Both the position numbers and the translations under genes were made by a program. 64,000 nucleotides of DNA, from NCBI GenBank assembly GCA_944472155.2, contig OX235275.1:25596865-25660864 (forward strand), in the 5' to 3' direction. The stretch is from Trichobilharzia szidati. Lineage: Eukaryota; Platyhelminthes; Trematoda; Strigeidida; Schistosomatidae. Positions 1-9,589 of the stretch are shown here, in pieces; within the stretch, counting starts at the first letter, position 1; each line of letters opens with the position of its first letter. The notes under the pieces are model-generated. The model was not told where the DNA came from and did no database searches. It worked only from the letters and a program-made list of their open reading frames with translations.

Positions 1-170
1 CGTTGTTTTGGGATTATTTATCGGTGCACACCCACCGGGATTCTAACCAAGGAACTTCTGGTTACAAGACGAGCTCGTAGACCACTAGGCCACTAGGACC
101 CCATCCAATGGCTCATGAATTCCAACTTCTGCCAGTATACGACATAACGAGACCACTAGCCAATGTCTCT
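1..170 (-). repeat. tRNA-headed SINE S1, minus copy
   Basis: Copy of the commonest repeat in the window, here called S1. On the minus strand it has a tRNA-like head with a box-B motif of the GGTTCGAACCC type (here mutated) preceded by a D-arm-like stretch. It pairs head-to-head with the plus copy that follows. The copy is cut by the window start, so its ribozyme part is missing. S1 has no coding capacity; open frames across it are by-products of the repeat. Confidence 0.75.
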
Positions 171-616
171 AACCAATGTCAGCTCATGATAAAATCTTGT
201 AACCATTCAACAAAATCCCTGCAAACCAATACTTTAATATCAATGAGATGCTCACTAGCGACTTGGCCTATTCCGGTAGGCAGTTACCTGGGGTTCGAGT
301 GAGAAGTCATGACCAGTAGGGTGCAATTGGTCGGGTGTGAGGACAAATACTCGCCCAAGACATTGGTTAGGGGTCGCGCTATGTCGTGAATTGGCAGAAG
401 TTAGGATTCATGAGCTGGCCATTGGATCAGAATCCAGTGGCTTTGTGATCTACGAGCTCGCCTTGTAACTAGAAGGTCCTGGGTTTGAACCCCGGTGGAT
501 GGGTACTGCTGAAGAGTCCCAAACTAGAACGAAGCAGCTGGCTCTCCAGTACTCCCAGGTTTTCCAACGGTTCTCTAACTAATGTCAGCTCATAATGGAA
601 TCCTCCAACCAATTCG
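171..616 (+). repeat. SINE S1, plus copy with duplicated 3' tail
   Basis: Starts with an S1 3'-tail segment (171-245), continues through a complete head and body, and ends with a second 3' tail (557-616). The tRNA-like head (about 420-500) has a D-arm-like part, a CTTGTAA anticodon-loop-like string suggesting a tRNA-Thr(UGU) origin (inference), and a T-arm with GGTTTGAACCCC. A hammerhead-like motif follows. The extra tail in front of the head looks like part of a preceding tandem unit. Confidence 0.75.
503..552 (+). ncRNA. Decayed hammerhead motif in SINE S1
   Basis: Type I hammerhead layout: stem I GTACTG (503-508) with CAGTAC (547-552), core CTGAAGA (509-515), and a stem II in which GTCC faces GAAC. 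The conserved GAAA is changed to GAAG and stem III carries extra bases, so this copy is probably inactive. It shows the family design that is better kept at 34745-34790. Confidence 0.55.
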
Positions 617-910
617 TCCGTTTCCTTTTCCAAGGCAAAGTATGGTGAAATTTTGAAGAAATGTTAATTTGCAAATTGTGAATGTGAAATATGAACTTGG
701 TTTGCACAAACACACATTAATACAAATACAGACATAGAGAGATTCTTCGATTTTGTTACCAAGGTTAGTGGTAATACGCACATATTATTCTCTTTACTTT
801 TACAACCCTTATTATTTCATTTGACCTTTCATTGTGTTATGTGATTTTCAATCAAGATACAATATGATCTGACAAGTAGATCCCTATGTATACAGTTGGG
901 AGAGATTTAT
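617..910 (+). repeat. Unnamed interspersed repeat Y, copy 1
   Basis: AT-rich sequence whose second half, with TTTGACCTTTCATT, a TATGTGATTTTCA-like string and TCTGACAAGTAGATC, recurs at 5440-5690 and 9230-9445 in the same orientation. No coding potential seen. In two of three places it lies directly after a plus SINE, so it may be part of a larger composite. Confidence 0.5.
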
Positions 911-1650
911 GACATATGTAAGTCACTGCCTTAATCCGATTATATTCACTTCGTCTCTATCTTCCCTCTTCATTTCACGTCAGTTTATGATGGCACCATT
1001 AGAAAGAAGAACTCATCACGTCAAGTCATCAGATTGAAACTGACAGTGAATGATGAAAAAATCCACCTGAAATTGATTTATGTTGTCAGTGATCCCTCCT
1101 CCCCACTCCGGCCCCACAAAACCAGAGTACAACTTTTAATTCATCTTGTGTTTATGTTGCATATAACTAACTGAATGTCGATTTGTTTGTTTGGGATTTC
1201 ATTTTTTAACTTCTTTAGGGGGAGTTTGATTTCAAATCATCATTGAAAACTAGAATCAACTGGACAGTTGTTTCTGCCTAGTTTGAGACTCTTCTGTAGT
1301 AAGGACTCTCACGTCCTTATTGGGGATCAAACCCAAGAGCTCTAGCTTAGCCACCGATTCCATGTAGACCAATTTGAGAATCATCAATGACTGGAGACAG
1401 GCTAATTCTGCGTGGAACTACTTTTAAAAGTCATGACTTGTCCAGTTCACTTAGTTGGGGCTCAAATGAAATAATCGCGTATGATATTGGTTGGTACTGT
1501 CAGTTGGCAAAAGTTGGGATTGGTGGGTTATTTGATTGTATTTCAGTAGTGCAATAGTCAACGTGTTCACCCGTATGACCCGAATCTCCCAGATTCGATC
1601 CTTGTTGTGTTGACGATTAATTACTGCTGAAAAATCATATAGCAAAAATA
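911..1650. other. Unassigned stretch with tRNA-like SINE traces
   Basis: No gene recognised. About 1290-1350 resembles a minus-strand tRNA-like head (GGGATCAAACCC) and 1500-1640 a plus-strand one (AGATTCGATCC followed by TACTGCTGAAAAATCA, which recalls the S1 ribozyme start). Both are too diverged to name. Confidence 0.3.
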
Positions 1651-1654
1651 TTCA

Positions 1655-1740
1655 TTCAGACATCTATAAAACACAAAATAATCGAGCAAAGAATATTCTT
1701 TTCGATAAATTCCTCTTCCGGCTCTACAATTATATACATA
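1655..1740 (+). repeat. Left inverted terminal repeat of Penelope copy A
   Basis: Reverse complement of 2930-3018 with few differences, containing TCCTCTTCCGGCTCTACAAT and TCATTCAGACATCTATAAAA. The GGCTCTACAATTATA core also occurs at 4212-4275 and 4562-4623. It behaves like a Penelope pseudo-LTR placed in inverted orientation. Confidence 0.7.
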
Positions 1741-1926
1741 TGTTCATATACATAGAATATTCTAGAATAGTGGTCATTAACAATATTACTGTTTTTTAAA
1801 TAATATCGATTTTTAAAGTATGATCAATGCAATTACAGTTCATTAAACATGCTTAGATTATAATAATAATAAGGAAATAATAGCGAATAGAATATCAACT
1901 AAAATTAGGGAAATTTCGCAAAAAGT

Positions 1927-2900
1927 CCGGATTATTCAAACCTTGATGGCCAAGGTAATGATAATGAGTGAACTAACTTCCTTTGGATGCATAAATTAGG
2001 CTTATTAATATGGATCCCAACAGCCTCAGCAATATTTAGAAGTCGAACTCTTAAAGCGAAATTGAGATTCGTAGGTATGCGGTAAATGACCCTGAAAGCA
2101 TGATTAACGTCAATCTTGTGTTCTGTTTCCACAAAATGCGCCAGAATAGCGCTGCGAATAGATTTTGTTTGTCCTTTGCTTAAGCAGGCAGGTTGATGTT
2201 CGGACATTCGACGAGAAACACGTCTAATTGTACGGCCTATATAACTGGCTCCACAGGAGCAGTTAAATTGGTGTATACACATGGAAGAGGCGAAATAAGG
2301 CAGTTTGTCTTTTATTCTTGAACGCAGAAGAGGAGAGGTTTTAAAGATACAGCGTAATTCAGCAGCAGGGAATGCTCTTTTTGCCGCATTTATAAGTCGC
2401 TGTGCTAGTATCTCACTGGTGTTGTCTCATAGGAACTGCATCTGTAAGAACAAGGCTTTCTTTGGAACTGTTGGTACCTTGGACTGCTTTGGTTTCAGAT
2501 TCAGATTCTTATCAATAAACGTTTCAGGATAACCATTCTCAATTAGCAACCGTTTAATATTGTTAAGTTCCTCGTCAAGACATTCGTTCGAGCAAATCTC
2601 TCTTGCTCTGTGAACCAAGCACTTAATTAGATTGCGTTTGTATTTCAAAGGCACAAAGCTGAGAAAATGTGTGTACTGGCCAATTGATGTAGGTTCTCTA
2701 TAAACACTTCTTCTTATTGTGCCATCCTCTTTTCTGGTCATAAGGACGTCTAAAAATAAATACTAGAGTCTTTTTCTTTCTCAGTAGTAATATTTATTGC
2801 AGGATGTACCTCATTAAATTTGTCCAGGATGTTCTTTGCTTCCTTTTCATTCTTCATAATCAAAAAAGTATCATCCATGTACCGACAATAAAATAGTTAT
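1927..2900 (-). mobile_element. Penelope-like element A, RT end plus GIY-YIG endonuclease (decayed)
   Basis: Minus-strand remnant of a Penelope-like retroelement, which copies its RNA into DNA at a nick made by its own GIY-YIG nuclease. Reading from 2900, there is the catalytic RYMDDTFLI box, then the FNEVHPAI segment, the frame 2741-2427 (DGTIRRSVYREPT, thumb-like region), a linker near 2430-2280 with damaged frame, and an endonuclease from 2282 to 1932 with IHQFNCSCGASYIGRTIRR and a C-terminal INKPNLCIQRKLVH. The 5' half of the RT is missing beyond about 2900. It lies between inverted repeats, so what is present is a short deletion derivative. Confidence 0.85.
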
Positions 2901-2929
2901 TAACTACTAATTTAAAATATCCTGTGTAT

Positions 2930-3020
2930 ATAAACATATATATAGTTGTGGAGCCGGAAGAGGAATTCATCGAAAAGAATATTCTCTACTCGATTATTTT
3001 GTGTTTTATAGATGTCTGAA
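2930..3020 (-). repeat. Right inverted terminal repeat of Penelope copy A
   Basis: Mirror of 1655-1740. The arms are about 85 bp and roughly 1.2 kb apart, enclosing only the 3' portion of the element. Confidence 0.7.
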
Positions 3021-3335
3021 AAATCATAAACAAGGATGAAACACCTGCTTTGACAGGTGTCAATCGATTATACGCCTTTACTGATGAGAGGTAGTTGAAT
3101 AGGGCGGAATAGCCCCCCGCCCGTGGGAAAGATAATATTCATTAATCGCCTTAACTGATGTTGGTTTTGATTGAAATCTGCCGATGATCCCCAAAATAGG
3201 ATGAAACAGCCGTCCAGTACTCCTTGCTGTTTTTCAATGGTTCTCTCTCTAACTGATGTCAATCTGTGATCAACTCGTTAAAACAAATCTAATCCTTACA
3301 AACCAACTATTGAAAATTAATTATCCTTATTGGCA
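3021..3335 (+). repeat. SINE S2 fragment, plus
   Basis: From about 3178 this matches the 3' part of subfamily S2: CTGCCGATGAT, then GGATGAAACAG, CAGTACTCC, GGTTCTCT and the tail AATCCTTACAAACCAACTAT. The hammerhead core is changed (CCGATGA in place of CTGANGA). The 3021-3177 part is unassigned. Confidence 0.55.
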
Positions 3336-3800
3336 GAACATTGCTACTGTACGGATCAGTGACTTGCACTGCGCGTCATAAAAAGCATCTCAAACAAACT
3401 ACACACCTTCATTAACAGTTGTCTTCACTCAATACTCAAGATCAGATGGCCGGCCAGAGAAGATCAGCAACAGATCTCTGGGAGCGAACCAACCAGGAAT
3501 CGATTGTGAAACAAATAGGCAGAGAGAAATGGAGATGGATTAGCTGGCCATACTCTGAGGGAACCATCAAGTGACATCACTAGACAAGCCGTTGCTCGAG
3601 TGGAACCCGAGAGGGAAGCGGCGAGTTGGTCGTCAGTGCGAGGGTGGGGTGACTTGGAGGAGGTCATGTGAAGAGAGGATGAAAACGTGTTGGCAGACAT
3701 GTAGTCAGGTGAAGACTCTAGCAGAGAACCGAACGCAATGTAGACGCACGACTGAAGCCCTATGTTCCTCTAGGAATAAAAGGAAACAATAATAATATAA
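3336..3800 (+). mobile_element. RTE-type LINE 3' end, copy 1
   Basis: C-terminal tail of an RTE/SR2-like LINE. In broken frames it keeps LLYGSVTCTA-like sequence, then GREKWRWIS, a basic EGKRRVGR-type stretch, VTWRRSCEERMKTCWQTCSQ and a final EALCSSRNKRK before a short (AAT)n tail at 3790-3803, the usual RTE 3' end. It is cut off upstream, as expected for incomplete target-primed reverse transcription. Closest relatives here are 4268-4556 and 47400-47875. Confidence 0.8.
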
Positions 3801-4129
3801 TTGGCAGAACATTAAGACAGAGATTAAATTCGGTCATCCGTAAAATGTACTATACAGCTCGGCTCATAGACCATTCAACCACTAGAGCTTGACTCAGTGG
3901 CCGAAGTCGTAATTTCAGTGCTGTCAACAACCAGTATTAACGGTAAGTATTTTTTTCTAAACTTCCTATCGATTGGAACTCACTGGTCAAGATGTCTCAG
4001 TAGAACTTCAGGCGAATTTGTTGTGTAGCCAGCCACTAGTTGTGTACAGAGAAAATCATCTGATTTACATTTACCAAAAACCTCTAGTACTCTGTTAGAA
4101 TGTAATGGGGAATAATATAACTGATATAT
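3801..4129. other. Unassigned, with a SINE head fragment
   Basis: About 3855-3905 resembles the minus-strand S1/S2 head (ATAGACCATTCAACCACTAG). Nothing else recognised. Confidence 0.3.
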
Positions 4130-4275
4130 GTTTACTGAGAAATGGCATCTAAGACAAAATTGTTTCAGAACAAAAATAATTAGAGCGAACAATTACGTTC
4201 AATTCAAAATTCTTCTTCAGGCTCTACAATTATAAATCCAATAATTTAAGCATAGAACAGCTAGCCAGTAAAGGC
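4130..4275 (+). repeat. Penelope A-type terminal repeat, left piece
   Basis: Shares GGCTCTACAATTATA and its upstream context with the terminal repeat at 1655-1740. Its last ~60 bp are repeated directly at 4562-4623 on the far side of an RTE tail. Confidence 0.5.
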
Positions 4276-4556
4276 TGGCAACAAATACGCAGGAAGAAAT
4301 GGAAATGGATTGATTGACCATACTCTGGGAAAACAAACCATCAAGTGACATCACATGCCAATCCAGAAAGGGAAGCGGTGAGTTGGTCGTCAGTGCGAGG
4401 TTGACATGGAGGAGGTCATGTGAAGAGGAGATGAAAGCATGTAGGCAGACGTGGAGCCAGGTGATGAAAACGTTGGCAGAGAACGGAACGCAACGGAGAC
4501 ACACGGTTGAAGCCCTATGTCCCTCTAGGAATTAAAGGAAACAATAATAATGATAA
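4268..4556 (+). mobile_element. RTE-type LINE 3' end, copy 2
   Basis: Short RTE tail in one long frame over its second half: SSDITCQSRKGSGELVVSA, LTWRRSCEEEMKACRQTWSQ, ENGTQRRHTVEALCPSRN, then an AAT/AAC-rich end. It is a very 5'-truncated insertion of the same LINE family as 3336-3800, flanked by a ~60-bp direct repeat. Confidence 0.8.
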
Positions 4557-4559
4557 ATG

Positions 4560-4625
4560 TTTCTTCAGTCTCTACAATTACAAATTCATTAATTTAAGCC
4601 TACAATAGTAAGCCAGTAAAGGTAA
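4560..4625 (+). repeat. Direct repeat of 4212-4275
   Basis: TTCTTCAGTCTCTACAATTA and the following ~45 bp match 4212-4275 with roughly 15% differences, bracketing the RTE tail. Confidence 0.6.
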
Positions 4626-5435
4626 ATCAGAATCATATCGGAAATGTATTGTGAAACAAGTATCAGATAGAATGGAACAATAGTCAGTTAGTTTTGAATG
4701 TCTTTAGTCAATGAGAACATGGGACAGTGTGAGGTAAAATCATTTTTAACGTATGAGTATCTAATCTTTTAAAATGTCTTCTAGTCCTTACCGACAAAAT
4801 GCAAGGGGAGAGTTGTGAATGGAGAAGGTGTTCAGAGACACAGTCCAAATGGTTTTAAACCACTTCTCACACGAATTTAGGTGTCTGTCAAGTGTAATAG
4901 TGACTAGTTGACAGAAGTGCTCCTACTAAAATCCTTTTACTTCTTTCGCAATATATATCTGGTAGGACCAGAAGTCCGTGTAAAAGATTGATTGTGTGCT
5001 CGCGTTACAAGGTAAAAAAGCTCAAAGATGCCCTATTCAGCCAGTGGTCTATGAGATGGAGATTTTATTAAACGTGAAACCTACGACTTACTGTGCAATC
5101 AGCACAACAGTTGTTCAGTTATTCTCCTATATTCGTAATTTTATGTAGATACTATCCCCATTATCTTATAATTCTGGCTAGTTACTTAGAGGTACTAGTG
5201 ATTTCATAAATCGGTTGGTGTGAAAAGGTATGGCTCCCTGAACTGGGTCCAACCGAATCAAATGGCAGCTGAGCTCAGCCTCAGACAAGTCACTGGTTGA
5301 TGTGATCACAATCACTCAATAGCATGCCACATCATGGATTTTCCCCAGCATTTGTGATTACCATTGATAATATTAAGCAGATCACGTGCAATTTGTGATC
5401 TGAATACTTTCTGTTTCCACAGGAAACGTCGATGA
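4626..5435. other. Mostly unassigned; possible LINE scrap at 5055-5130
   Basis: 5055-5105 reads like the end of the CR1/jockey-type LINE seen at 52130-52190 (a KRETYDLLC string). Otherwise no gene or repeat recognised. Confidence 0.3.
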
Positions 5436-5439
5436 AGAT

Positions 5440-5690
5440 TTTACCTTCTGGAATTGGTGTAAATTGCATATTAATTTGCAATTTGTGTGATTTGAAATCT
5501 AGAGCTGTGGTTTGGCCACATACACAGATGTCACACTTAATCATTCCCTGAACTCTTAAATTCTTTATTATTCCATCATTTATTTTGTTTCAGTTTGACC
5601 TTTCATTATGTTTTATGATTTGCAGATAAATTTGATCTGAAAAGTGTTTTTAATCACATTGTTGGGAGAAATTGTGTGCCTTCTTCCCCT
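5440..5690 (+). repeat. Unnamed repeat Y, copy 2
   Basis: Shares TTTGACCTTTCATTATGTT and the AATTTGATCTGAAAAGT region with copies at 617-910 and 9230-9445. Confidence 0.5.
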
Positions 5691-5859
5691 GGTTTCGTTA
5701 ATATCAATATCTGAAACTTTAATTTATTATTACACTTTATTATAAAAACTAACTTTTGTTTTCATCGTATTACAGTGACACTGTTTATAGATGGAATAAT
5801 TCCTTTGGAGGTGACTTATTTTAGATATTATAAAACACTAAATCAGTGTGACATTTTAA

Positions 5860-6232
5860 TTCGGTTGGAGGATTTAATCGTGAACTGACATCAGTTAGAG
5901 AACCATTGGAAAACCAACTGAGAGGACTAGACAGCTGTTTCGTCAGCCTGCCTTGGGACTCCTCATCAGTACGCACACACCACAAGGGTTCGAACCCACG
6001 ACCTTCTGGTGACAACGCGAGCCAGCTCGTAGACTACTCAGCCACTGGGACTAGCCAGTCTAGTGGCCAACCAGTGCATGAATTCTAACTTCTGTCAATC
6101 CATGACATAGCGCGACCACTTCGTAATGTCTTCTTCGATGAGTTACTGCCTCACCTTCAACCTGCTTCATCCTACTAGTCACGGCTTCACACTTGAGAAT
6201 TCTTTCTGATGCTCGCCAGCGACTGGCCCTAT
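5860..6232 (-). repeat. SINE S1, minus arm of head-to-head pair
   Basis: Minus-strand S1 with box B (GGTTCGAACCC as reverse complement near 5990) and a hammerhead-like motif at about 5930-5980 that keeps CGAAACAGCTG but has a rearranged core. Mirrors 6233-6612. Confidence 0.75.
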
Positions 6233-6612
6233 TCAGGCAGCTAACATTGGGTCCTGTTATGAAGTGGTGACCAGTAGGATGAAGCAGGTTGAAGGTGAGG
6301 CTGTAACTCACAGAAGAAGAAATTGCAAAGTGGTTGCGCTATGTCACGCATTAACAGAAGTTGGAATTCATGCACTGGCTGGTCATTGGATCGGATATTA
6401 GTGGCTTAATGATCTGCGAGATTGCTAGCCTTGTAACCAGAAGGTCGTGGGTTAGAACCGCTGTGGTGTGTGCGTACTGATGAAGAGTCCCAAGCTAGGC
6501 TGACAAAATAGATGCCCGGTACTTCCAGTTGGTTTTCCAATGGTTCTGTGACTGGGGTTAGTTCATGATGAAATCCTTTAACCAGTCGAACTAAATCCCT
6601 ACAAAAATCAAT
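6233..6612 (+). repeat. SINE S1, plus arm of head-to-head pair
   Basis: Inverted partner of 5860-6232. The stretch with GTAGGATGAAGCAGGTTGAA is the complement of the one at 6160-6180. The ribozyme region (6472-6525) reads GTACTGATGAAGAGTCCCAA and then a damaged GACAAAAT. It ends with the usual tail near 6612. Confidence 0.75.
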
Positions 6613-6694
6613 AATTGACATTTTAAATCGTAATTCCGAATGTTGAATTTTAACATTTTGTTATTTTTAAGATAGATTTTAGTTTACACGAAAT

Positions 6695-6945
6695 TTTGAA
6701 AGCCACCCCAGGGAGTACTAAATAGCTGTTTCATTCTAGTCTGTGTCTGTTCAGCAGCACGCATCCACCAAGGTTCGAACCCAGGACCTTCAGATTGCAA
6801 GGCAATATCAGAGACCTTCAAACGACTGGAACACTGGGATCCAATGGCCCAAGAATTCCAACTTAAACCAATTCGCGGTATATACATATAGCGCAACTAT
6901 CGGCCAGCGATATCATAGGCGAGTATTAGTTTTCTTACCTGATTT
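6695..6945 (-). repeat. SINE S1/S2, minus copy
   Basis: Single minus copy with box B (reverse complement of AGGTTCGAACCCAGGACCTT near 6770-6789) and a diverged ribozyme region near 6710-6755 keeping GAAACAGCT. It fades out after 6945. Confidence 0.65.
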
Positions 6946-7470
6946 GATAAACTCTTTTGGTTACGACTTATCTTTAAGACTATAGGTAACTTTCTGAATA
7001 GGATTATTTATCCTTTGTTGGTTGGAAGAAATCTGACTGGTTGTAGGTTTCTTCACGAGTAGGCATCAACAGCTGTTTCAACATTTTAATTACATAGGGC
7101 TGTTGTACACTTTAGGCAGAGTAGATCAATCTTTTGAGCCAAATTATCCGGTTTCAGGTGTTTTTAAACATTTCTGGAAAAATACATGGTAACTCAACTT
7201 AAAAAGTTACCGAGTGTTCTAAATATTGGTCTTAGTATGCAGGTATGAAAGTAGAAAATTTGTAGTAGATTCCGACAAACCTATCTCTACTGCAAATATT
7301 CTCTAACTAAGACTGAGGCACTTGTAGTTGTCCACTGAAGAACTGGTTAATACAGAAAACGCAACTCTGTAGGAAAGTAAGCGCATTTGACATAAAAGAA
7401 TTCAAATATTTCATTATCTTTTAAGACATAGATTCACTTAATAATGTTCCATATTTGATGATATTGGATG
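6946..7470. other. Unassigned 525 bp
   Basis: AT-rich; no frame, repeat or RNA gene recognised. Confidence 0.3.
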
Positions 7471-7471
7471 G

Positions 7472-7672
7472 TTGGAGGCAATCGGCAGGAAGCCTCGCTT
7501 GACCAAGGTTTCGTGCTTGTTGGTATTCGTCAGTAAGGCGTATCTGAATTTTTGAGGGCACTCATGTCCCTTCTGAGATTCGACACCGCGTCACCCAGTG
7601 CTGACTGCATTCAGAGACGTTACCAGTGAGCTAGCTATTCGGGCTCGCGATTGACCTCCTGTAGGACTGTAG
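7472..7672 (-). repeat. tRNA-headed SINE S3 (hammerhead type), minus copy
   Basis: A SINE type distinct from S1/S2. On the minus strand it begins with a tRNA-like head (GAGCCCGAATAGCTAGCTCA, TAACGTCTCTGA, box-B-like GTGTCGAATCTCA), then AGAAGGGACATGAG, then a hammerhead motif, then AGGCTTCCTGCCGATTGCC. Related copies are at 7771-7900, 16430-16625 and 29590-29755. The combination of tRNA head and ribozyme resembles schistosome SM-alpha. Confidence 0.7.
7492..7539 (-). ncRNA. Hammerhead motif in SINE S3, minus
   Basis: Minus-strand order: GCCTTA, core CTGACGA, a loop with CAACAAGCAC, GAAA, an 8-nt self-complementary stem III (ACCTTGGT) and the cleavage-site C, then AAGCGAGGC. The core fits CUGANGA. 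Stem II is weakened by mismatches, so activity is uncertain. Confidence 0.55.
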
Positions 7673-7674
7673 TG

Positions 7675-8050
7675 GATACTTTTGATTGGACATTAGTAAC
7701 TAGTGTGGTGTTTATAGTCGTTTTTTGGTGCTGACTGAACTCTTTTAATCCGATTTGCAATGTGGCCACTATTCTCAGAAGGGACATGAGTTCTTTCAAG
7801 GTTGCAGATACGCCTTGCTGACTGATGAGTGCCAACTAGCACGAAACCTAGATCAGGGGAGGATTCCTGTCAATTGCCTGCAACCATCTTATATCATCAA
7901 ATCAATGTACACCGTGATGGTAAGCCACCTAGTGGCATGGTGGCCGCTTCGCAAACCTGACTGATGTGAGAATTCAGTCTGCAACAAAGAAAGGACTAGA
8001 CACATTACACTAGTTAATAATGTCCAATCAAAATGTCTCATATTGCCTAC
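7675..8050. repeat. Foldback unit enclosing a plus SINE S3 fragment
   Basis: Outer arms 7675-7770 and about 7915-8045 are inverted copies (TTTTGATTGGACATTAGTAA against TTAATAATGTCCAATCAAAA; TGGCCAC against GTGGCC). The centre (7771-7900) is the body of SINE S3 in plus orientation, lacking its head. The same arm sequence forms the hairpin at 29757-30050. Confidence 0.65.
7812..7854 (+). ncRNA. Hammerhead motif with intact catalytic core, SINE S3
   Basis: Core CTGATGA (7822-7828), stem II GTGC (7829-7832) with GCAC (7839-7842) closing a CAACTA loop, GAAA (7843-7846), then a short stem III A-C-C/G-A-T and the cleavage-site C at 7854. All core bases are canonical. Stem III has one A-C mismatch. 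Stem I is not well paired because CTGA is inserted before the core and the 3' strand has diverged. Confidence 0.6.
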
Positions 8051-8097
8051 TCTGTCATTATAATTTACGAATATAGAGCACAACTGTTCATTCTAAA

Positions 8098-8660
8098 TAC
8101 TTTAATACTATTCCCTTGAGTTCTGAGTGGAATACAGGACTCCAACTGCATATATCGATTTCATTCTATTTGCAACAGTTCTCTTTAGCCGGCTGTATGA
8201 CTATCTCTAATCCATCGTCTCCTCCTTACACGACTCCCTTCATGCCACACTCAGACCCATGCCCGACTCACAGTTTCTCATCGGCGTTGTAATCTATCGA
8301 TGTTGTAGTGCGAGAAGCTATTCAGTGGTCTACACAGCGTGTGTCCAATTCATCTCTCTTTCCTTAGGCGTATTCGTTGGACAGTAGGTTCTTTGTGGAA
8401 GTCTGCAGTCTGTTGGGAATAATTTCCGTGAAGTCCCGGCCGCATCCTTGAAACATTGACTTTATATTATTGCTGAAATACTGAATAGCTGTTTTTTAAT
8501 CCATCTGGGAGGCAGTAAATTTCTGAACGGATTTCAGGTTAATGACCACCTGTCTTGGATTGTCTAATCTCGCTTTCAACATCTGCATCCAGGCTGTCCG
8601 CAGCTGCAAGGATGGTGCGTCAGTGGTCGAGTCAAAGGGATAACTTGGTTCGTTTATATT
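8098..8660 (-). mobile_element. RTE-type LINE 3' end, minus, decayed
   Basis: Minus strand keeps traces of the RTE tail: PTVQRIRLRKERDELDT (matching the IxxQIxxRKWRWIGHT part), a YNADEKL*VGHGSE stretch and a final WSPVFHSELKGIVL matching the EALCSSRN end, with many stops. Very old copy. Confidence 0.5.
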
Positions 8661-8694
8661 TACAGAAACAACTCCATCTTATGATAATGAATAT

Positions 8695-9215
8695 CTTTCT
8701 TACGAGTTGATCACGGACTAATATCGGTTAAAGAACCATTGGAAACCAGCAAGGAGTACTAAACAGCTGTTTCATCCTACTTTGGGAATCATAGGCAGTA
8801 CGCACCCACCACGGGGGTTCGAGTCCAGGACTTTCCGGTTACAAGGCAAGTTCATATACCATTCAGCCACTGGAAGCACTCGATCCAGTGGCCAGTGCAT
8901 GAATTCTAACTTCTAACAATTCGTGATTTAGCGAAACTGGCACCAACCAATGTCATCGGTGGGACATCCATCCTCACACTTGACTGACTGGTCCTCACTG
9001 GTCATGACTTCTCACCCCATCCTGCAGTAAATAACTGGGGTATGAACCCAGCTCGCCTTGTAACCGGAAGGTCCTGGGTTCGAGCCCCAGTGGGTGGGTG
9101 CGTATTGCTGGCCAGTCCTTACTGGTGGGTTTTCAGTGCTTCTCTAACCGATATCAGTCTCTGGTCTAACTCGTAAAAACAAATTTAATCCTAACAAACC
9201 AACTTTTGAAAAATA
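8695..9215. repeat. SINE S2 head-to-head pair
   Basis: Minus copy 8695-9030 (S2 body with ribozyme region near 8745-8800) followed by a plus copy 9031-9215 that has box B GGTTCGAGCCCC at 9077-9088 but lacks most of the ribozyme (GCGTATTGCTGGCCAGT). The tail AATCCTAACAAACCAACTTT ends near 9210. Confidence 0.7.
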
Positions 9216-9229
9216 ATGAATATCATTAA

Positions 9230-9445
9230 TGCATTCGAAGTTCAAATTATTTCAACTTGTTGAATCTCACCTTGTTTTGATCAGATGTACAAATTACAGT
9301 GATTACAGTGACGACAGATTTATGTATTCTTCATAACCCTAAATTTCTTATCATTTCATCTTTTAATCCATTTCAAATTTGACCTTTCATTTTTGTTATA
9401 TGATATTCAGAAAAATTTTATCTGACAAGTAGATCTATTTGTGCG
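9230..9445 (+). repeat. Unnamed repeat Y, copy 3
   Basis: Contains TTTGACCTTTCATTTTTGTT and ATCTGACAAGTAGATCT as in the first copy, again directly after a plus SINE. A short (GT)n run follows at 9449-9462. Confidence 0.5.
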
Positions 9446-9589
9446 GTTGTGTGTGTGTGTTTGCGTTGGTAATGAGATTGATGGGAAATGTCTATTACAT
9501 AAATAAACAAGTCAAAATAGTTATCAGACAATGTTCATTTCATCTCTAATAACCCTTCTATCATTAATCAATAGGATTGCTTAATTACA

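Noticed and set aside
420..500. Functional tRNA gene
   Set aside because: Box A and B are present but acceptor stem does not close and the sequence continues into the ribozyme body; it is a SINE head, repeated many times.
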